NCBI RefSeq assembly: GCF_029854295.1
Contig: NZ_CP122979.1
Span: 434,001 to 498,000 of the forward strand
Source: Mesomycoplasma lagogenitalium
GTDB lineage: Bacteria > Bacillota_I > Bacilli_A > Mycoplasmatales > Metamycoplasmataceae
Reading direction: 5' to 3'
DNA length: 64,000 nt
Shown here: in pieces, positions 47,733-60,257 of the stretch
Position numbering within the stretch: the first letter of the stretch is position 1
Layout of the letters: each line of letters starts with the position of its first letter
Notes under the pieces: model-generated
Databases searched by the model: none
The model's input: only the letters and a program-made list of their open reading frames with translations
What the model was told of the DNA's origin: nothing
Program-made: the position numbers and the translations under genes

Positions 47733-49094
47733 TTATTTTATATAATTTAATATTTGATCAATATCGATTCTTTCTTGTTTCATTGTGTCACGATTTCTAA
47801 TTGTTATTTTATTATCATTTAATGTTTCATAATCAACAGTTATGCAATAGAATGTTCCAAAAGAATCTTGTCTACGATATCTTTTTCCAATTGAACCAGT
47901 TTCATCATAAGTTGCACTAATATTATTATTAACTAAAAATTGAAAAATATCGTCAGCATTTTTAGAAAGTTTTTTTACAAGCGGTAAAATCGCAACTTTA
48001 TATGGAGCTAATTCTTTATTAAGTTTTAAAACTATTCTTGTATCATCATTTTCTAATTTTTCATTTTCATAACTATCAACTATTAATGCTAAAAGTAGTC
48101 TATCCATTCCGATTGATGGCTCAATTACATGGGGAATAATTTTTTTATTAGTTTCTGGATCTAAATACTCTAAATTTTCTTTTGAATGTAGCATATGAGA
48201 TTTTAAATCAAAATCTCCCCGGTGTGCTACACCCAATAGTTCTCCTCAACCAAATGGAAATAAAAATTCAATATCACTTGTTGCTTGCGAATAGTGAGCT
48301 AATTCTTCTTTTTGATGTTCTCTTAATCTAATAGATTTTTCTTTAATTCCTAGTTTTAATAAAAAATTTCAAACTTTTTCTAAATATTTTTTATAAATAT
48401 CAAATGACTGTTCTGGATAAGAAAAAATTTCTAATTCCATTTGTTCAAATTCTCTTGTTCTAAAAATAAAATTACCCGGTGTCACTTCATTTCTAAAAGA
48501 TTTACCTATTTGACCTACACCAAATGGTAATTTTGCTCTGGTTGCTCTTTGAACATTTTTAAAATTAACAAAAATACCTTGAGCAGTTTCTGGTCTTAAA
48601 TAAATAAGATCTTTTTTATCAACAACAACTCCTTGTTGAGTTTCAAACATTAAGTGAAATTGTCTAATTGAACTTCAATCAGTTTTACTATTATCATATT
48701 CTTTAACATTCTCTTTAATAAAATTTTCTAAATCCAAATTTGACATATTTTTTATATCAATTTCTGGAAATAACTGTTCAACAATGTGATCAGCACGATA
48801 TCTTTTATTATTTAGTTTATTTTCAATTAAAGGATCAGAAAAATTTGCGACATGACCCGAAGCTTCTCATACTTTTGGATTCATTAATATTTTAGTATCA
48901 ACTGCAAAGTTATTTGGTTCTTTAATAATAAATTCTTTTCATCAAAAATCCTTTAAATTTTTTGCTAATAGTGAACCTAAAGGTCCATAATCTCAAGTAT
49001 TAGCTAATCCACCATAGATTTCTGAACCTTGAAACACAAATCCAGCACTTTTTAAATGATTAATAATTTCTTGGATATTTTTCTCTTTATTCAT
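47733..49094 (-). CDS. glyS: Glycyl-tRNA synthetase, single-chain type
   Basis: A 453-residue class II synthetase. Motifs: [26 protein letters not shown] at the start, [49 protein letters not shown] (motif 2), [13 protein letters not shown] and [17 protein letters not shown] (motif 3). This is the homodimeric alpha2 type, not the alpha2beta2 GlyQ/GlyS type. The C-terminal anticodon-binding domain ends before 47733. A -10 box lies 10 nt before the ATG and no ribosome site is seen. Confidence 0.97.
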
Positions 49095-49104
49095 AATACT
49101 TTTA

Positions 49105-49110
49105 ATTATA
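49105..49110 (-). promoter_or_regulatory. -10 box of glyS (near-leaderless)
   Basis: TATAAT on the minus strand, 10 nt before the ATG; predicted leader of only about 3-4 nt. Confidence 0.55.
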
Positions 49111-49161
49111 TAAAAAAGTTGTTTATTTTTATAAAAAATAAATAAAAGTTTTTAATTCTAA

Positions 49162-49167
49162 TATAAT
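49162..49167 (+). promoter_or_regulatory. -10 box of ung (leaderless)
   Basis: TATAAT with 6 nt to the ATG at 49174 and no Shine-Dalgarno sequence. It is back to back with the glyS promoter in a 79-bp gap. Confidence 0.6.
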
Positions 49168-49173
49168 TAAATA

Positions 49174-49827
49174 ATGTTAAGTAAAAAAGATATAGTTGAT
49201 TTTTTAACTTCGGAAAAAAATAAAAATTATTATATAGATTTAATGAATTATTTAAAAAAGCAAAAAGAAACTAAAATTATTTTCCCTGCTGTAAAAGATA
49301 TTTACAAATCTTTAAAAATAACTGATTTTCAAAATTTAAAATTGATTATCATTGGACAAGATCCATATCATGGCGAAAATGAAGCTGATGGTTTGGCTTT
49401 TTCTACGCAAAATAGTAAATTACCCCCTTCTTTACTAAATATTTATAAAGAAATTAAAAGAGATTATCCTAATTTCCAAAAACAGGACGGGAAATTGGAT
49501 GAATGAGCTAAACAAGGTGTTTTACTTTTAAATAGAGTATTAACAGTTGAAAAAGATAAACCTAATTCGCATGCTAATCAAGGATGAGAAATTTTTACTA
49601 GTAATTTTTTAAAATTTATTAATCAAAATTATAGTAATTTAATTTTTTTACTTTTAGGCAAAAAAGCTCAGTCAATTATTAATGAAATTGATTTATCAAA
49701 ACAAATAATTATCAATCTTTCTCATCCTTCGCCTTTTAGTTATCATATCAGTTTTCAAAATTCTCATGCATTTTTTAAAATTAATCAAATTCTTAAAAAA
49801 TTAAATAAAAGGGAAATAAAATGGTAA
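49174..49827 (+). CDS. ung: Uracil-DNA glycosylase
   Basis: A 217-residue family 1 UDG that removes uracil from DNA. LIIIGQDPYHGENEADGLAFS carries catalytic D63 in GQDPYH (61-66), LLLNRVLTVEKDKPNSHANQGW the middle motif and SHPSPFSYHISF the HPSP DNA-binding loop (His plus SPF). The gene is short and compact as in other mycoplasmas. Its last codons run up to the TPP riboswitch. Confidence 0.97.
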
Positions 49828-49839
49828 AATTATATTGCT

Positions 49840-49914
49840 AACGCACAGGGGTGCCACTTGGCTGAGATTATACCCTTTTAACTTGATTTGGTTAACACCA
49901 ACGTAAGAAGTGCT
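49840..49914 (+). promoter_or_regulatory. TPP (thiamine pyrophosphate) riboswitch
   Basis: The THI-box core is clear: GGGGTGCC (49848-49855), GGCTGAGA, ACCC, then CTTGATTTGGTTAACACCAACGTAAG-type sequence at about 49882-49907, matching the conserved CTGAGA, ACCTGATCTGG and GCGTAG elements. P1 is formed by GCAC (49843-49846) and GTGC (49910-49913). It should turn down the following gene when TPP is abundant. The run TTTTTTCT just after P1 can pair with AGAAAAAA directly before the ATG, which suggests translational control. Confidence 0.93.
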
Positions 49915-49942
49915 TTTTTCTGTCGTTAGTAGAAAGAAAAAA

Positions 49943-50551
49943 ATGAAAAAACAAATATCAATTAAAAAATTGGTTATTATTTCTGTTGTTCTTTCTTTAG
50001 TGATTTTTAGTAAATTTATTGAAATGATTGTTCCGGATTTACCTAATGGTTTAGGTAATATTTTTAAATTATCTGAAATTATTTTATTTATGTCAGCAAT
50101 AATTTTTGGTTTTTCTGTTGCTTTTGTCGCAATTAACATATATTTAATAATTATTGCTCCAATATTTTCAGGTTTCTTTTTAAGTGGAATTTTTTATATT
50201 GATGGAATTACAAATCAAATTGCAATATATTTTTTAGACTATTTCATTCCTCTTAATTTTTTAACTTTCATAGCTTTTTTTAATTCAAAAAAATCAAAAC
50301 AAATATTTTTTTATGCTTATTTAATTATTTTTATAATTTTACTATCTCATACAATTAGTGGTTATGTCTTTTTTAAAAATTATCTTAATCCAGTAATTAA
50401 AAATGAATTATTTTATTTTCTATTATCTTTTGGCTTAAATTTACTTGGTTATATTATTTTATTTATAGGGCTACCACTTTATTGTTGATGTTCACTAAAT
50501 TTGAAAAACAAAATACTTAAAGACCATATTTTAAAAAATCAATATCTTTAA
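49943..50551 (+). CDS. thiT: ThiT-like thiamine transporter substrate-binding subunit
   Basis: A 202-residue protein with six predicted membrane segments. The TPP riboswitch directly upstream points to thiamine, and IDGITNQIAIYFLDYFIPLNFLTFIAFF resembles the thiamine-binding stretch of ECF-type ThiT. It would need ECF energising subunits encoded elsewhere. The ATG at 49943 is chosen over an upstream in-frame start because that lies inside the riboswitch P1. The identity as ThiT rather than another thiamine transporter rests largely on the riboswitch. Confidence 0.8.
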
Positions 50552-50584
50552 ATAGATTAGCAATAAATTAATAATTTTTAATAT

Positions 50585-50622
50585 AAAAATAGATCTTAAA
50601 AACTAAAGATCTATTTTTATAT
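50585..50622. terminator. Bidirectional terminator between thiT and atpC
   Basis: A perfect 13-bp stem AAAAATAGATCTT / AAGATCTATTTTT (50585-50597 with 50606-50618), 8-nt loop, symmetrical A and T flanks. The genes on both sides converge here. Confidence 0.9.
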
Positions 50623-50661
50623 TATCTAATATTTTCGATTATTATAATTTATGATTAATTG

Positions 50662-51044
50662 TTATTTTTTATTTTTTTCTAACTCTTTTTTTATCGAAAT
50701 TTCTTTTTGAATATTTTGTATATGATTAGAATTTTTTAACTTGTCATTATAAATGTCAAAACTTTGAGATGAATCGGTGAAAGGCGAATAAGAAACTGAA
50801 TCAGTAATGATATTTATAAATGCACTTTCAGCATAAACAATTCCTGAATTAATATAAATAATTTTTTGTTCGTTTGAAGTGTTTCATCCAACAAACATTT
50901 TCGAAGGAACAATCGAAGAAACAAATGGTTGTGTACCATATTGTATTCCTTTGTATCCCTCGGTTGTTTTTAAAGTTACAATTTCTGTTTCTTGTTCTAA
51001 AAAAGTTCCATTTGGAGTAATTATTTTAACTTTCGTTTTCTTCA

Positions 51045-51045
<1 letters not shown>
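50662..51045 (-). CDS. atpC: ATP synthase epsilon subunit
   Basis: A 127-residue subunit. KVKIITPNGTFLEQETEIVTLKTTEGYKG and the following strands are the epsilon beta-sandwich; the C-terminal helices are short and Lys/Asn-rich. Its start overlaps the atpD stop by 1 nt. It regulates F1 and sits at the base of the rotor. Confidence 0.92.
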
Positions 51046-52475
<1,430 letters not shown>

Positions 52476-53330
52476 TTATTCTGATGAAGTTCCACCAATA
52501 ATTTCAGTAATTTCTTGAGTAATGGATGATTGTCTTCCTCTGTTAAAGACAATTTCAAGATTTGAAATTATTTCATCAGCATTATTTGAGGCATTTTCCA
52601 TCGCGCTTCTTCTTGATGACATTTCAGAAATTTTAGATTCAGCTAAAAAACTAAAAATTGATGATCCTAAATATAATGGAACGATATTTTTTACAATAAC
52701 AGATGCTGATGGTTCGAATTCTGTTAATGCTTTTAAAGTGTTATTTTTTACTGATTTATTTGCAAAATTTTCATAATTTATTGGTAATAATTGAAAATTA
52801 ATTGGTTCATATGTAACACTATTAATAAATTTTGTGTAAACAACATTAATTGCGGAAATTTCTTTATTATCTATCATTTTTTCAATTAGCGAAAGCACCT
52901 TTGAAACAACTACATAATTTAAATCATCACCATAATTTAAATGACTTTGAATTATTTGTTGCTCATAATCTTTAAATAAAATAAAGCCCTTGTTTCCAAA
53001 AATAATTATTTTATCTTCATCTTTTAACTGATTTTTTACTAATTTAAAAATATTTGTATTATAACCTCCACAAAGACCTAAATCTGAGGTTATTATAATA
53101 TATAATTTTCCTTTATTATTATCTAATTTAATAACATTTTTAGCATCTTTAGAATTTTGAAAAAGTGAAGCTAAAATATCATTAATTGTTTGCACATATT
53201 CTTGAATAGAAAGATGATTATTTTTCATTTTTCTTAATTTAGCACTAGATAATAATTCCATTGCTTTTGTAATTTTTCTTGTATTTTCTATTAAATTTAT
53301 TCTAGTTTTAATTTTTTGTAAACTCGCCAT
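52476..53330 (-). CDS. atpG: ATP synthase gamma subunit
   Basis: A 284-residue rotor shaft. ASLQKIKTRINLIENTRKITKAMELLSSAKLRK at the N-terminus and RSAMENASNNADEIISNLEIVFNRGRQSSITQEITEIIGG at the C-terminus are the conserved coiled-coil ends; GLCGGYN marks the middle domain. Its ATG overlaps the atpA stop (TAATG). Confidence 0.97.
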   Translation of the reverse strand: MASLQKIKTRINLIENTRKITKAMELLSSAKLRKMKNNHLSIQEYVQTINDILASLFQNSKDAKNVIKLDNNKGKLYIIITSDLGLCGGYNTNIFKLVKNQLKDEDKIIIFGNKGFILFKDYEQQIIQSHLNYGDDLNYVVVSKVLSLIEKMIDNKEISAINVVYTKFINSVTYEPINFQLLPINYENFANKSVKNNTLKALTEFEPSASVIVKNIVPLYLGSSIFSFLAESKISEMSSRRSAMENASNNADEIISNLEIVFNRGRQSSITQEITEIIGGTSSE

Positions 53331-54895
53331 TAAAACTCCGGCATTTTAGGATATAGATTTGGATCATAATTTGGAATTTTATTGATAAAATCTAGTACAA
53401 ATTTTTTCAATAATAATTTGAATTCAACAAGTAATTCATCATAAAATGATCTATCTTTAAGTAAAAGAGCTTTTAATTCTAAAGCTTTTGTATCACTATT
53501 AATAAATTTAATTAATTCATTTTTATATTGTGAAATATATTCTTTAGGAATAGGATTAATTAATTTATCTTTAACAGATAAAAGGATAATAGATTGATCC
53601 GTTTGATCGATATGTACATATTGTCATTGTTTTAAAAGTTCATAAACTTTAGCACCATGATCTAAAATTCTTCTAGTTGATTCATCTAAATCAGAACCAA
53701 ATTGAGCAAATGATTTCATCTCATTATATTGTGCTAATTGCAATTTAAGTGAAGAAGATACAAATTTCATCGCCTTTGTTTGAGCGGATGAACCAACTCT
53801 AGAAACTGAAAATCCTACATCAACTGCAGGTTTTTGCCCAGAGTTAAATAATGATTCTTTCATAAAAATTTGTCCATCAGTTATTGAAATTACATTAGTA
53901 GGAATATATGCAGAAATATCTCCTGCTTGAGTTTCAATAATCGGTAGTGCAGTAATGGATCCTCCACCAAATTCAGGACTTAATTTCGCCGCTCTTTCAA
54001 GTAAATATGAATGTTGATAGAAAATATCTCCAGGATATGCTTCTCTTCCCGGCGGTCTTCTTAATAATAATGATAATGTTCTATATGCTACAGCATGTTT
54101 GGATAAATCATCATAAACAATTAGTACATTTTTTCCTTTGTTCATTCACTCTTCAGCAATGGAAACTCCAGCATATGGTGCTATATATTGCAATGGCGCT
54201 AATTCTGATGCTCCTGCTACAACGATGGTAGTATATTCCATTGCCCCACTTTTTGAAAGCTTATCAACAATTTGTGCTACAGTAGAATTTTTTTGTCCAA
54301 TTGCTACATATACACAATTAACATTTTGTCCTTTTTGATTTAAAATGGCATCAATAGCAACTGCTGTTTTTCCAGTTTGACGATCTCCGATTATTAATTC
54401 TCTTTGACCTTTACCAATTGGAACCATAGAATCGATTGCTAATATCCCTGTTTTTAATGGTTCATTAACACTCGATCTTTTCATAACTCCAGGTGCTTTA
54501 ACAAAAATTTCTCTTCTTTTTGAAAAATCAATTGTTCCTTTTCCATCAATTGGTTCTCCTAAAGCATTAATTACCCTTCCAACCATTTGTTCTCCAACAG
54601 GAACAGAGATGATTTTATAAGTTCTTTTTACTTCATCGCCTTCTGAAACGGCATTTTCACGTCCCATAATAACAACACCGACAAATTCTTCTTCTAAATT
54701 CAAGACCATTCCATAAACATTATTAGGAAATTCAACAAGCTCACCTAATTCCGCTTTTTCTAGTCCTGATATTAAAGCAACACCATCTCCTACTGAAATA
54801 ACTTTTCCAATTTCATCATATGCTATTTTTTTACCATATTCTTTAATTTGATTTTTAATCAATGACGAAATTTCACTAGCTTTATTAAAAGACAC
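53330..54895 (-). CDS. atpA: ATP synthase alpha subunit
   Basis: A 521-residue subunit. Walker A is [56 protein letters not shown] is diagnostic. The start is GTG: GGAGGTGAATAGTG supplies a strong ribosome site, and the GTG overlaps the atpH stop (TAGTG). One TGA codes Trp in MNKGKNV's predecessor region and another near the C-terminus. Confidence 0.97.
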
Positions 54896-55437
54896 TATTC
54901 ACCTCCTTTTAGTACATAATTTTTAATTTGTTCTAAATGAGAAGTAATTGAATTTTCAAAAATATAATCTCCAATAACAATCTTAATTCCCGCTATTAAC
55001 GATTTATCAATAACATTTTTTAAAATAACTTTGCTATTAAGTTTTTTTTCGATGAATTTTTTTACTTCATTCATTTTGGAAATTTTTAATTTATTAACTG
55101 AATAAACAATTCCTTTTTGAATATTTTGAGATTTTAAAACAATTTTTTCAAATTCTTTTAAAATATCGCTAATGGCAAAAATGTGCATTTTTTTAGTTAA
55201 TAATTTAATAAAATTTATAAGCATTAAATCAATTTTATTTTCAAAAATATTATCAATAATTTTTTCTTTCTCTTCTTTTGAAACATTAAACGATTTTAAT
55301 AAAGTAATTAAATTTATATGATTTTTAAAAATTTTTTCCAACATTTGACATTGTTCATAAAATAAATCTAATTTATCTTCTTCATTAGCGATTTCAAACA
55401 AAGCATTTGCATATCCTAAATAATAATTTTTAGTCAT
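54895..55437 (-). CDS. atpH: ATP synthase delta subunit
   Basis: A 180-residue OSCP/delta subunit that clamps the b stalk to F1. [13 protein letters not shown] is the usual N-terminal helix and the end ([31 protein letters not shown]) is the conserved GG(I/V)xIxxGDxxxDxSI region. It overlaps atpA by 1 nt and starts just after the atpF stop. Confidence 0.93.
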   Translation of the reverse strand: MTKNYYLGYANALFEIANEEDKLDLFYEQCQMLEKIFKNHINLITLLKSFNVSKEEKEKIIDNIFENKIDLMLINFIKLLTKKMHIFAISDILKEFEKIVLKSQNIQKGIVYSVNKLKISKMNEVKKFIEKKLNSKVILKNVIDKSLIAGIKIVIGDYIFENSITSHLEQIKNYVLKGGE

Positions 55438-55438
55438 T

Positions 55439-55990
55439 TTACTCGTAGACCTCGTTTAATAATTTATTAATCAATTCTTCTTCCTCGTAGTGACTAACGT
55501 GTTTTTCTAATATTTTTGATGCTAATTTAGTAGCAACTGAAATAATTTCTTCTCTAGATTCTTCTTCAAATTTTTTTTGTTGTTGAGCAACGGATTTGTG
55601 CCCATCTTCAATGATTCTTTTTGCTTCTTTTTTTGCATTTACAATATATTCGTTTGCAATTTTTTCAGACTCTATTTTTGCTTGATTAACAATTCCTGCT
55701 GCAGCAATTCTTGCTTCTCAAAGTTCTAAATTTCTTTTATTTTCAAGTTCAATTGATGATTCGCGATTTTTAATACTTTCATCGATGTTATCTTGAATAA
55801 ACTTTCTTCTTTCACTAATTGATTTTCTTATTGGTTTAAAAACTAAACCATATAATACTAAAACAACAATTATTAGTGCTATAAAAGTTGCTAACATCAC
55901 TCATGGATTTGGAAAAATTCCTTTAAATAAATTGCTAATATCATTTCCAGGATCCACTTCTGGTTTTGAACTAAATAATTTTAATTCCAT
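55439..55990 (-). CDS. atpF: ATP synthase b subunit
   Basis: A 183-residue stalk subunit. One membrane segment (about 31-52, LATFIALIIVVLVLYGLVF) is followed by a long charged helix (KPIRKSISERRKFIQDNIDES). No lipobox cysteine is present, unlike the lipoprotein b subunits of some mycoplasmas. The overlap with atpH is 0-3 nt. Confidence 0.93.
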
Positions 55991-55996
55991 AAATAA

Positions 55997-56281
55997 TTAA
56001 TAAACAAATATTAAAAGTATTGCAACAAGTAAAGCATAAATTGAAGATGTTTCAGCAATAGCACAACCGATAATCATTAATTTATTTATTTTCTTTTCAG
56101 CTTCTGGATTTCTTCCAACTGCTTCAGCTGCTTTTCCTGCAGCATATCCTTGACCAGCACCAACTCCTAGTGCTCCAACCATCGCTAAACCAGCTCCGAT
56201 TGCAACAAGACCAATTCCTGTTGAATTACCTGATACTTTTTCATCAAGTTTTGAAGCTATTTCTAAAATTTCGTTTGTCAT
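55997..56281 (-). CDS. atpE: ATP synthase c subunit
   Basis: A 94-residue proteolipid of the rotor ring: two membrane helices joined by the polar loop GRNPEAEKKI. The ion-binding acid is E77 in AIAETSSIYAL. The start is the ATG at 56281, preceded by AAAAGGAG; a frame extending 17 codons upstream would overlap atpB and is not needed. Confidence 0.95.
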   Translation of the reverse strand: MTNEILEIASKLDEKVSGNSTGIGLVAIGAGLAMVGALGVGAGQGYAAGKAAEAVGRNPEAEKKINKLMIIGCAIAETSSIYALLVAILLIFVY

Positions 56282-56315
56282 TTTTTCTCCTTTTGTTTTT
56301 ATTTTTCTATTATAT

Positions 56316-57005
56316 TTATTCCCCGTCAGCACTTGAACTTCAAAACATTGTAGTTAATAGTGTAAATACATATGATTGAATAACAACACCAAAAATGTCT
56401 AAATAAAATACTAATGGTGATAAGAAAATGGCAGCCGGTAAATTAAATAAGGCAAAACTACCTATAGGTAATAAATTTCAAATAAATTGTAAACCTGCAT
56501 AAAATATAATTAAAAGTGTAGAACCACCTATTATGTTTCCAAACATACGAAAGGAAAGTGAAATAAGCGGTGCTGGAATTGAAATAATTTCAAGTGGATT
56601 AATATATTTTTTGAAAAATGATAATCTTTGATAAGAAATACCAATTACATAAATTCCTAATCACGAAATTAATGCCAATGTTAATGTTACTGAAATGGTG
56701 CTTCCTACCGGTTCTAGACCGATAACAGAAAGTAAATTACCAAATAGTAAAAAAGTTAAAAGTCCAAATAAATATGGTTTAAATTTAGCTATTCTTCCTG
56801 AATTAGAACTTTCATCAACCAATTTATCCACAATTCCAAAATATTGTTCAACAATATAAACTGCTGTATTTGGTGCTTTGTCTTTTTTTGTTTTTTTAAT
56901 TTGAAAATACAATATCAAGGATATTATACAAATTAAAAAAACCATAACAAAAAGAGTAAAAAGTTGTGGCTGATTTCAATTAGATAAAAAACTGTCTTTG
57001 TCCAT
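56316..57005 (-). CDS. atpB: ATP synthase a subunit
   Basis: A 229-residue stator subunit with about five membrane segments. SLSFRMFGNIIGGSTLL contains the essential Arg of the family and IISIPAPLISLS the region before it. The start has GGAGAGGAAAAG upstream. Its first bases overlap the end of the atpI-like gene by 26 nt. Confidence 0.95.
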
Positions 57006-57447
57006 TTCTTTTCCTCTCCTTTATATTATTTAATATTAAATTTATTAGTATTGATGGAACAATTAATGAAATTCCTATAATATAAGAAATAATATTAATC
57101 GGTCAAAAAGCATAAATATTTTTATCAATACTAAAACTTTTATTTATAAATATTATTGTTATTAATATTAGCCCATGAAATAAAACTAAAAACATTCCTA
57201 ATATAATATTAAATAAAAATAATATTTTACTTTTTTTATTGCCTTTTCCTTTATTTTTTGAAATACCATTTGCAATTGCAACTTTATTTAAAAAAGAAAA
57301 GGAAACAGAAATAAATGAAAACATTCACCCAAATAGAAGCGAATGATTTCATAGTGTTAAAATTAAAAAAATAATTAGTACCAGTATATATATAAATAGA
57401 TATATTAATATAGTACTTGAAAAGTCCTTTATTTTTTCTTTCAACAT
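56980..57447 (-). CDS. AtpI-like membrane protein, first gene of atp operon
   Basis: A 155-residue protein with four predicted membrane segments (about 9-32, 36-58, 76-100, 115-140) and a Lys-rich loop (SKNKGKGNKKSK). Position just before atpB and topology match AtpI, the assembly factor of the c-ring, though sequence is diverged. The strong GAGGTG ribosome site precedes the ATG. Confidence 0.75.
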
Positions 57448-57665
57448 CACCTCATTTAGACAAGATCTCTCAAGTCATAAAATATTTTACTCCTAAATTT
57501 TAAAAAAGCATATTTTTTCAAAAAAATAAAAAAAAATAAAAAAAAATATTAAAAAAACACTTTTTAACTATTTTCATGAGTTTTATATTATTAATTTTTT
57601 TTCATTTTTAGAACAAAAAAAGAAAAAAATATTTTTTTTATTTCATAAAAGGGTTAAAAAAATGT
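57448..57665. other. Divergent intergenic region between atp operon and mraZ
   Basis: Extremely A/T-rich, with A6-A8 and T6-T8 runs. It must hold the promoter of the atp operon on the minus strand; I could not choose one -10 box with confidence. No gene seen. Confidence 0.5.
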
Positions 57666-57671
57666 TATAAT
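57666..57671 (+). promoter_or_regulatory. mraZ: -10 box of mraZ operon
   Basis: TATAAT placed immediately before the MraZ operator repeats; a transcription start near 57678 would fall inside them. Confidence 0.7.
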
Positions 57672-57697
57672 GTGGTAGATAGTGGTAAGGAGTGGTA
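57672..57697 (+). promoter_or_regulatory. MraZ operator: three GTGGTA repeats, 10-bp period
   Basis: GTGGTA at 57672-57677, 57682-57687 and 57692-57697, one per helical turn. MraZ of other bacteria, mycoplasmas included, binds such GTGG direct repeats upstream of its own gene. The last repeat overlaps the ATG, so MraZ binding should control the division cluster at transcription start. Confidence 0.88.
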
Positions 57698-58137
57698 TGT
57701 TTGGAAACCATTTAAAAACAATAGATGAAAAAAACAGAATTATCATCCCTTCTCAATTCAGAGAGGAGTTGGGAGAAGTTTTTTACATTTCTTTAGGCTT
57801 AGATAAGATTGTTGAAATTCGCTCTAAAAGCGAATTTGATCGTATTAAAGAAAAAATGAAAGCTAATAATTCTTTAAATAAAAATTTAAGAGAATTTGCT
57901 AGATTCTTTTTCGGAAATACTACAGAGGCATCTTGTGATAAAGTTGGAAGAGTTGTTTTACCTAAAAATTTACTAAATCTTGTTGCTATCAAAAATGAAG
58001 CATATCTAATTGGGGTTGGAGAAAAAATAGAACTTTGACCAAAAGAAAGATATGAAGAACACCAATCAAAATTTATGGATGAAAATTCAATCGATGAACT
58101 TCAAAATAAATTATTTGAAAGTGGGGTCGAATTATAA
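57697..58137 (+). CDS. mraZ: MraZ transcriptional regulator
   Basis: A 146-residue AbrB-fold DNA-binding protein that controls the division cluster. [25 protein letters not shown] and the second half-repeat [21 protein letters not shown] are the two characteristic MraZ motifs. ATG at 57697 is preferred over an upstream in-frame GTG, since AAGGAG precedes it and family alignment starts at MFG. It overlaps rsmH by 1 nt. Confidence 0.96.
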
Positions 58138-59033
58138 TGAAACATTATCCTGTTTTACTAAATGAAATAATTGAAAAATTAGAAATAAAAAACAATGGAA
58201 TCTATGTTGATTTAACATTAGGAAGAGCAGGGCATTCATCAAATATATTAAAAAAAATAAAAACTGGATGACTTTATTCGTTTGATAAAGATAGTGAAGC
58301 TATAAAAAAAAGTGATAACTTATTAAAACAAATTTCAAATAACTTCACTTTAATTCACTCTGATTTTAAAAACTTTAAACAAAAACTTGAGGAATTAAAA
58401 ATTAATAAAGTTGATGGAATTTTAATGGATTTAGGAGTATCATCTCCGCAATTAGATGAAGCCGAAAGAGGCTTTTCCTATAATAAAGATGCTAGACTCG
58501 ATATGAGAATGGATACAAATCAAAAACTCGATGCTCATTTTATTATAAATAATTATGATGAAAGCGAATTAATAAAAATTTTTAAAAATAATGCAGATGT
58601 AATGCTCCCTGAAAGAGTTGCGAAAGGCATTATTGAAAACAGACCCATAAACAATACATTGGAATTAGTTGAAATAATCAAAAATTCATTACCAGCTAAA
58701 ATAGTAAGGATGAAAAATCCTGCTAAAGCCGTTTTTCAAGCAATACGAATTGCTGTAAATAATGAATTTGAATCACTAAAAATCGCTTTAAACGATTCTT
58801 TAAATTTATTAAATTCTAATGGAAAATTAGCAATAATAACTTTTCATTCTATAGAAGATCGAATTGTTAAAAATTTTTTTGGAAATTTAATTAAAAACAA
58901 AACAGATCATCGCTTACCAATTATGGAAAAAAAAGATTGAAAAGTGAAAATTATTCTTCCTTCTAAAGAAGAAATTGAAAAAAATAAAAGAAGCAGAAGT
59001 GCGAAATTAAGAATACTTACAAAATTAAGTTAG
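58137..59033 (+). CDS. rsmH: 16S rRNA (cytosine1402-N4)-methyltransferase
   Basis: A 298-residue SAM-dependent enzyme that modifies C1402 of 16S r[15 protein letters not shown], the SAM motif [12 protein letters not shown] (usual DxTxGxGGHS), [34 protein letters not shown] and [17 protein letters not shown] are all family signatures. Length is normal. Second gene of the mraZ operon. Confidence 0.97.
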
Positions 59034-59045
59034 TGAAAGGCAAAA

Positions 59046-60257
59046 ATGAAAAGAGATATAAAAATTATTGCAAAAATTTGCGAAAATAAAAATTATTCAT
59101 TATTGGCATATGAAAATATAAAAGATAACAATGTTTTAATTTTTGAAACTGAAAATGATCAGAAAAAAGAAATGTATGATTTTTTTCAAAATTCAATTAA
59201 TTTATTAAATAAAAATTTAAAAACAAAAATTAAAAATATTTTTATTTTTCTAGATAATAGTGAATACTCTTTTCATTCTGCATCTTTTCAAGAAAAAAGA
59301 AGTATTCAAAATTCAAAAAAAATTGTAAATAATAATGAAACACAAAAAATATATGATTCTGTTTTAAAAGATAATCAAAATAATCAAAAAATGATTTCTA
59401 CATTACCGGTTAATTATAAAATTAACTGAAATAATAAAGTTGAAGTTTTTTCAAAACTACCACTTAATAAAAATGCAAACGAAATTGAAATTTCATTTTT
59501 AAAATATTCAATAAATAGCGAGTATTATTCTTTTTTAATTAATCTATTTGACAAATTAAATATTAAGGTAAATAATATTTTTACATCACAAAATGCAACA
59601 ATTTATTATTTAAACGAACAATCGAAAATAAATGATTGACAAATCATTGTAAATTTTGATGAAAATGTATCATGAATATCTGCCGTTAAAAATGGTAATA
59701 TTTTAAAATACAAAAAACTTGAAAATTCATATTTAAAACTTGAAAGTCAAATTAATTCTAAAAGTGATTTAGATTTTAAAAAATGACAAGAAATTTCCGA
59801 AATTTATGGCGAGATTTTGGAAAATACAAAAACTGAAGCACTAATTTTAGATAAAAAATTAACACTTGAACAATTTAATAAAAATATAGAGGAATTTTTA
59901 ATAAATTTAGCAAGTGAAATATATGAATTTACTAACGAAATAGGAAAGGATTCTTTTCCAATCGTTTTAATCGGAAAATTAGTTAATTTTCATAATTTAG
60001 AAAATACATTTTCAAAAAAATTAATTAACAATAAAATAATAGTTCATAATCCAAAAGAATACTTAAATATTTCAAAAAATTCAAACTTAATTCTTTCAGG
60101 TTTAAATTTTATTGAAAATACATTAAATAATAAATTGAAAAAAAATAATACATTAATAAATACTCAGCCATATGAAATTGAAGATTTATTTTTCAAAAAA
60201 AATAAATTACTTTTCTTAATTCAAAAACTATTTAGCAAGAAAGAAAAACATGCATAA
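59046..60257 (+). CDS. Degenerate FtsA-like protein between rsmH and ftsZ
   Basis: A 403-residue cytoplasmic protein that I cannot identify by motif. Position, direction and size (FtsA is about 420 residues) suggest a diverged FtsA, the actin-like membrane anchor of FtsZ. The ATP-binding phosphate motifs of actin-fold proteins (D-x-G at the N-terminus) are not visible. The C-terminus ends KNKLLFLIQKLFSKKEKHA, which could be an amphipathic helix like FtsA's membrane-targeting tail. GAAAGG precedes the ATG; it overlaps ftsZ by 8 nt. Confidence 0.55.

Noticed and set aside
54007-54338. Plus-strand open frames inside atpA
   Set aside because: They are antisense to a highly conserved gene, with low-complexity or Cys/Met-rich translations and no ribosome sites.
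56282-56332. Longer atpE starting at 56332
   Set aside because: It would add a Lys-rich tail not found in c subunits and skip the strong ribosome site before the ATG at 56281.
57682-57696. Upstream GTG start for mraZ
   Set aside because: The family begins at MFG, AAGGAG fits the ATG at 57697, and the extension is just the operator repeats read as codons.
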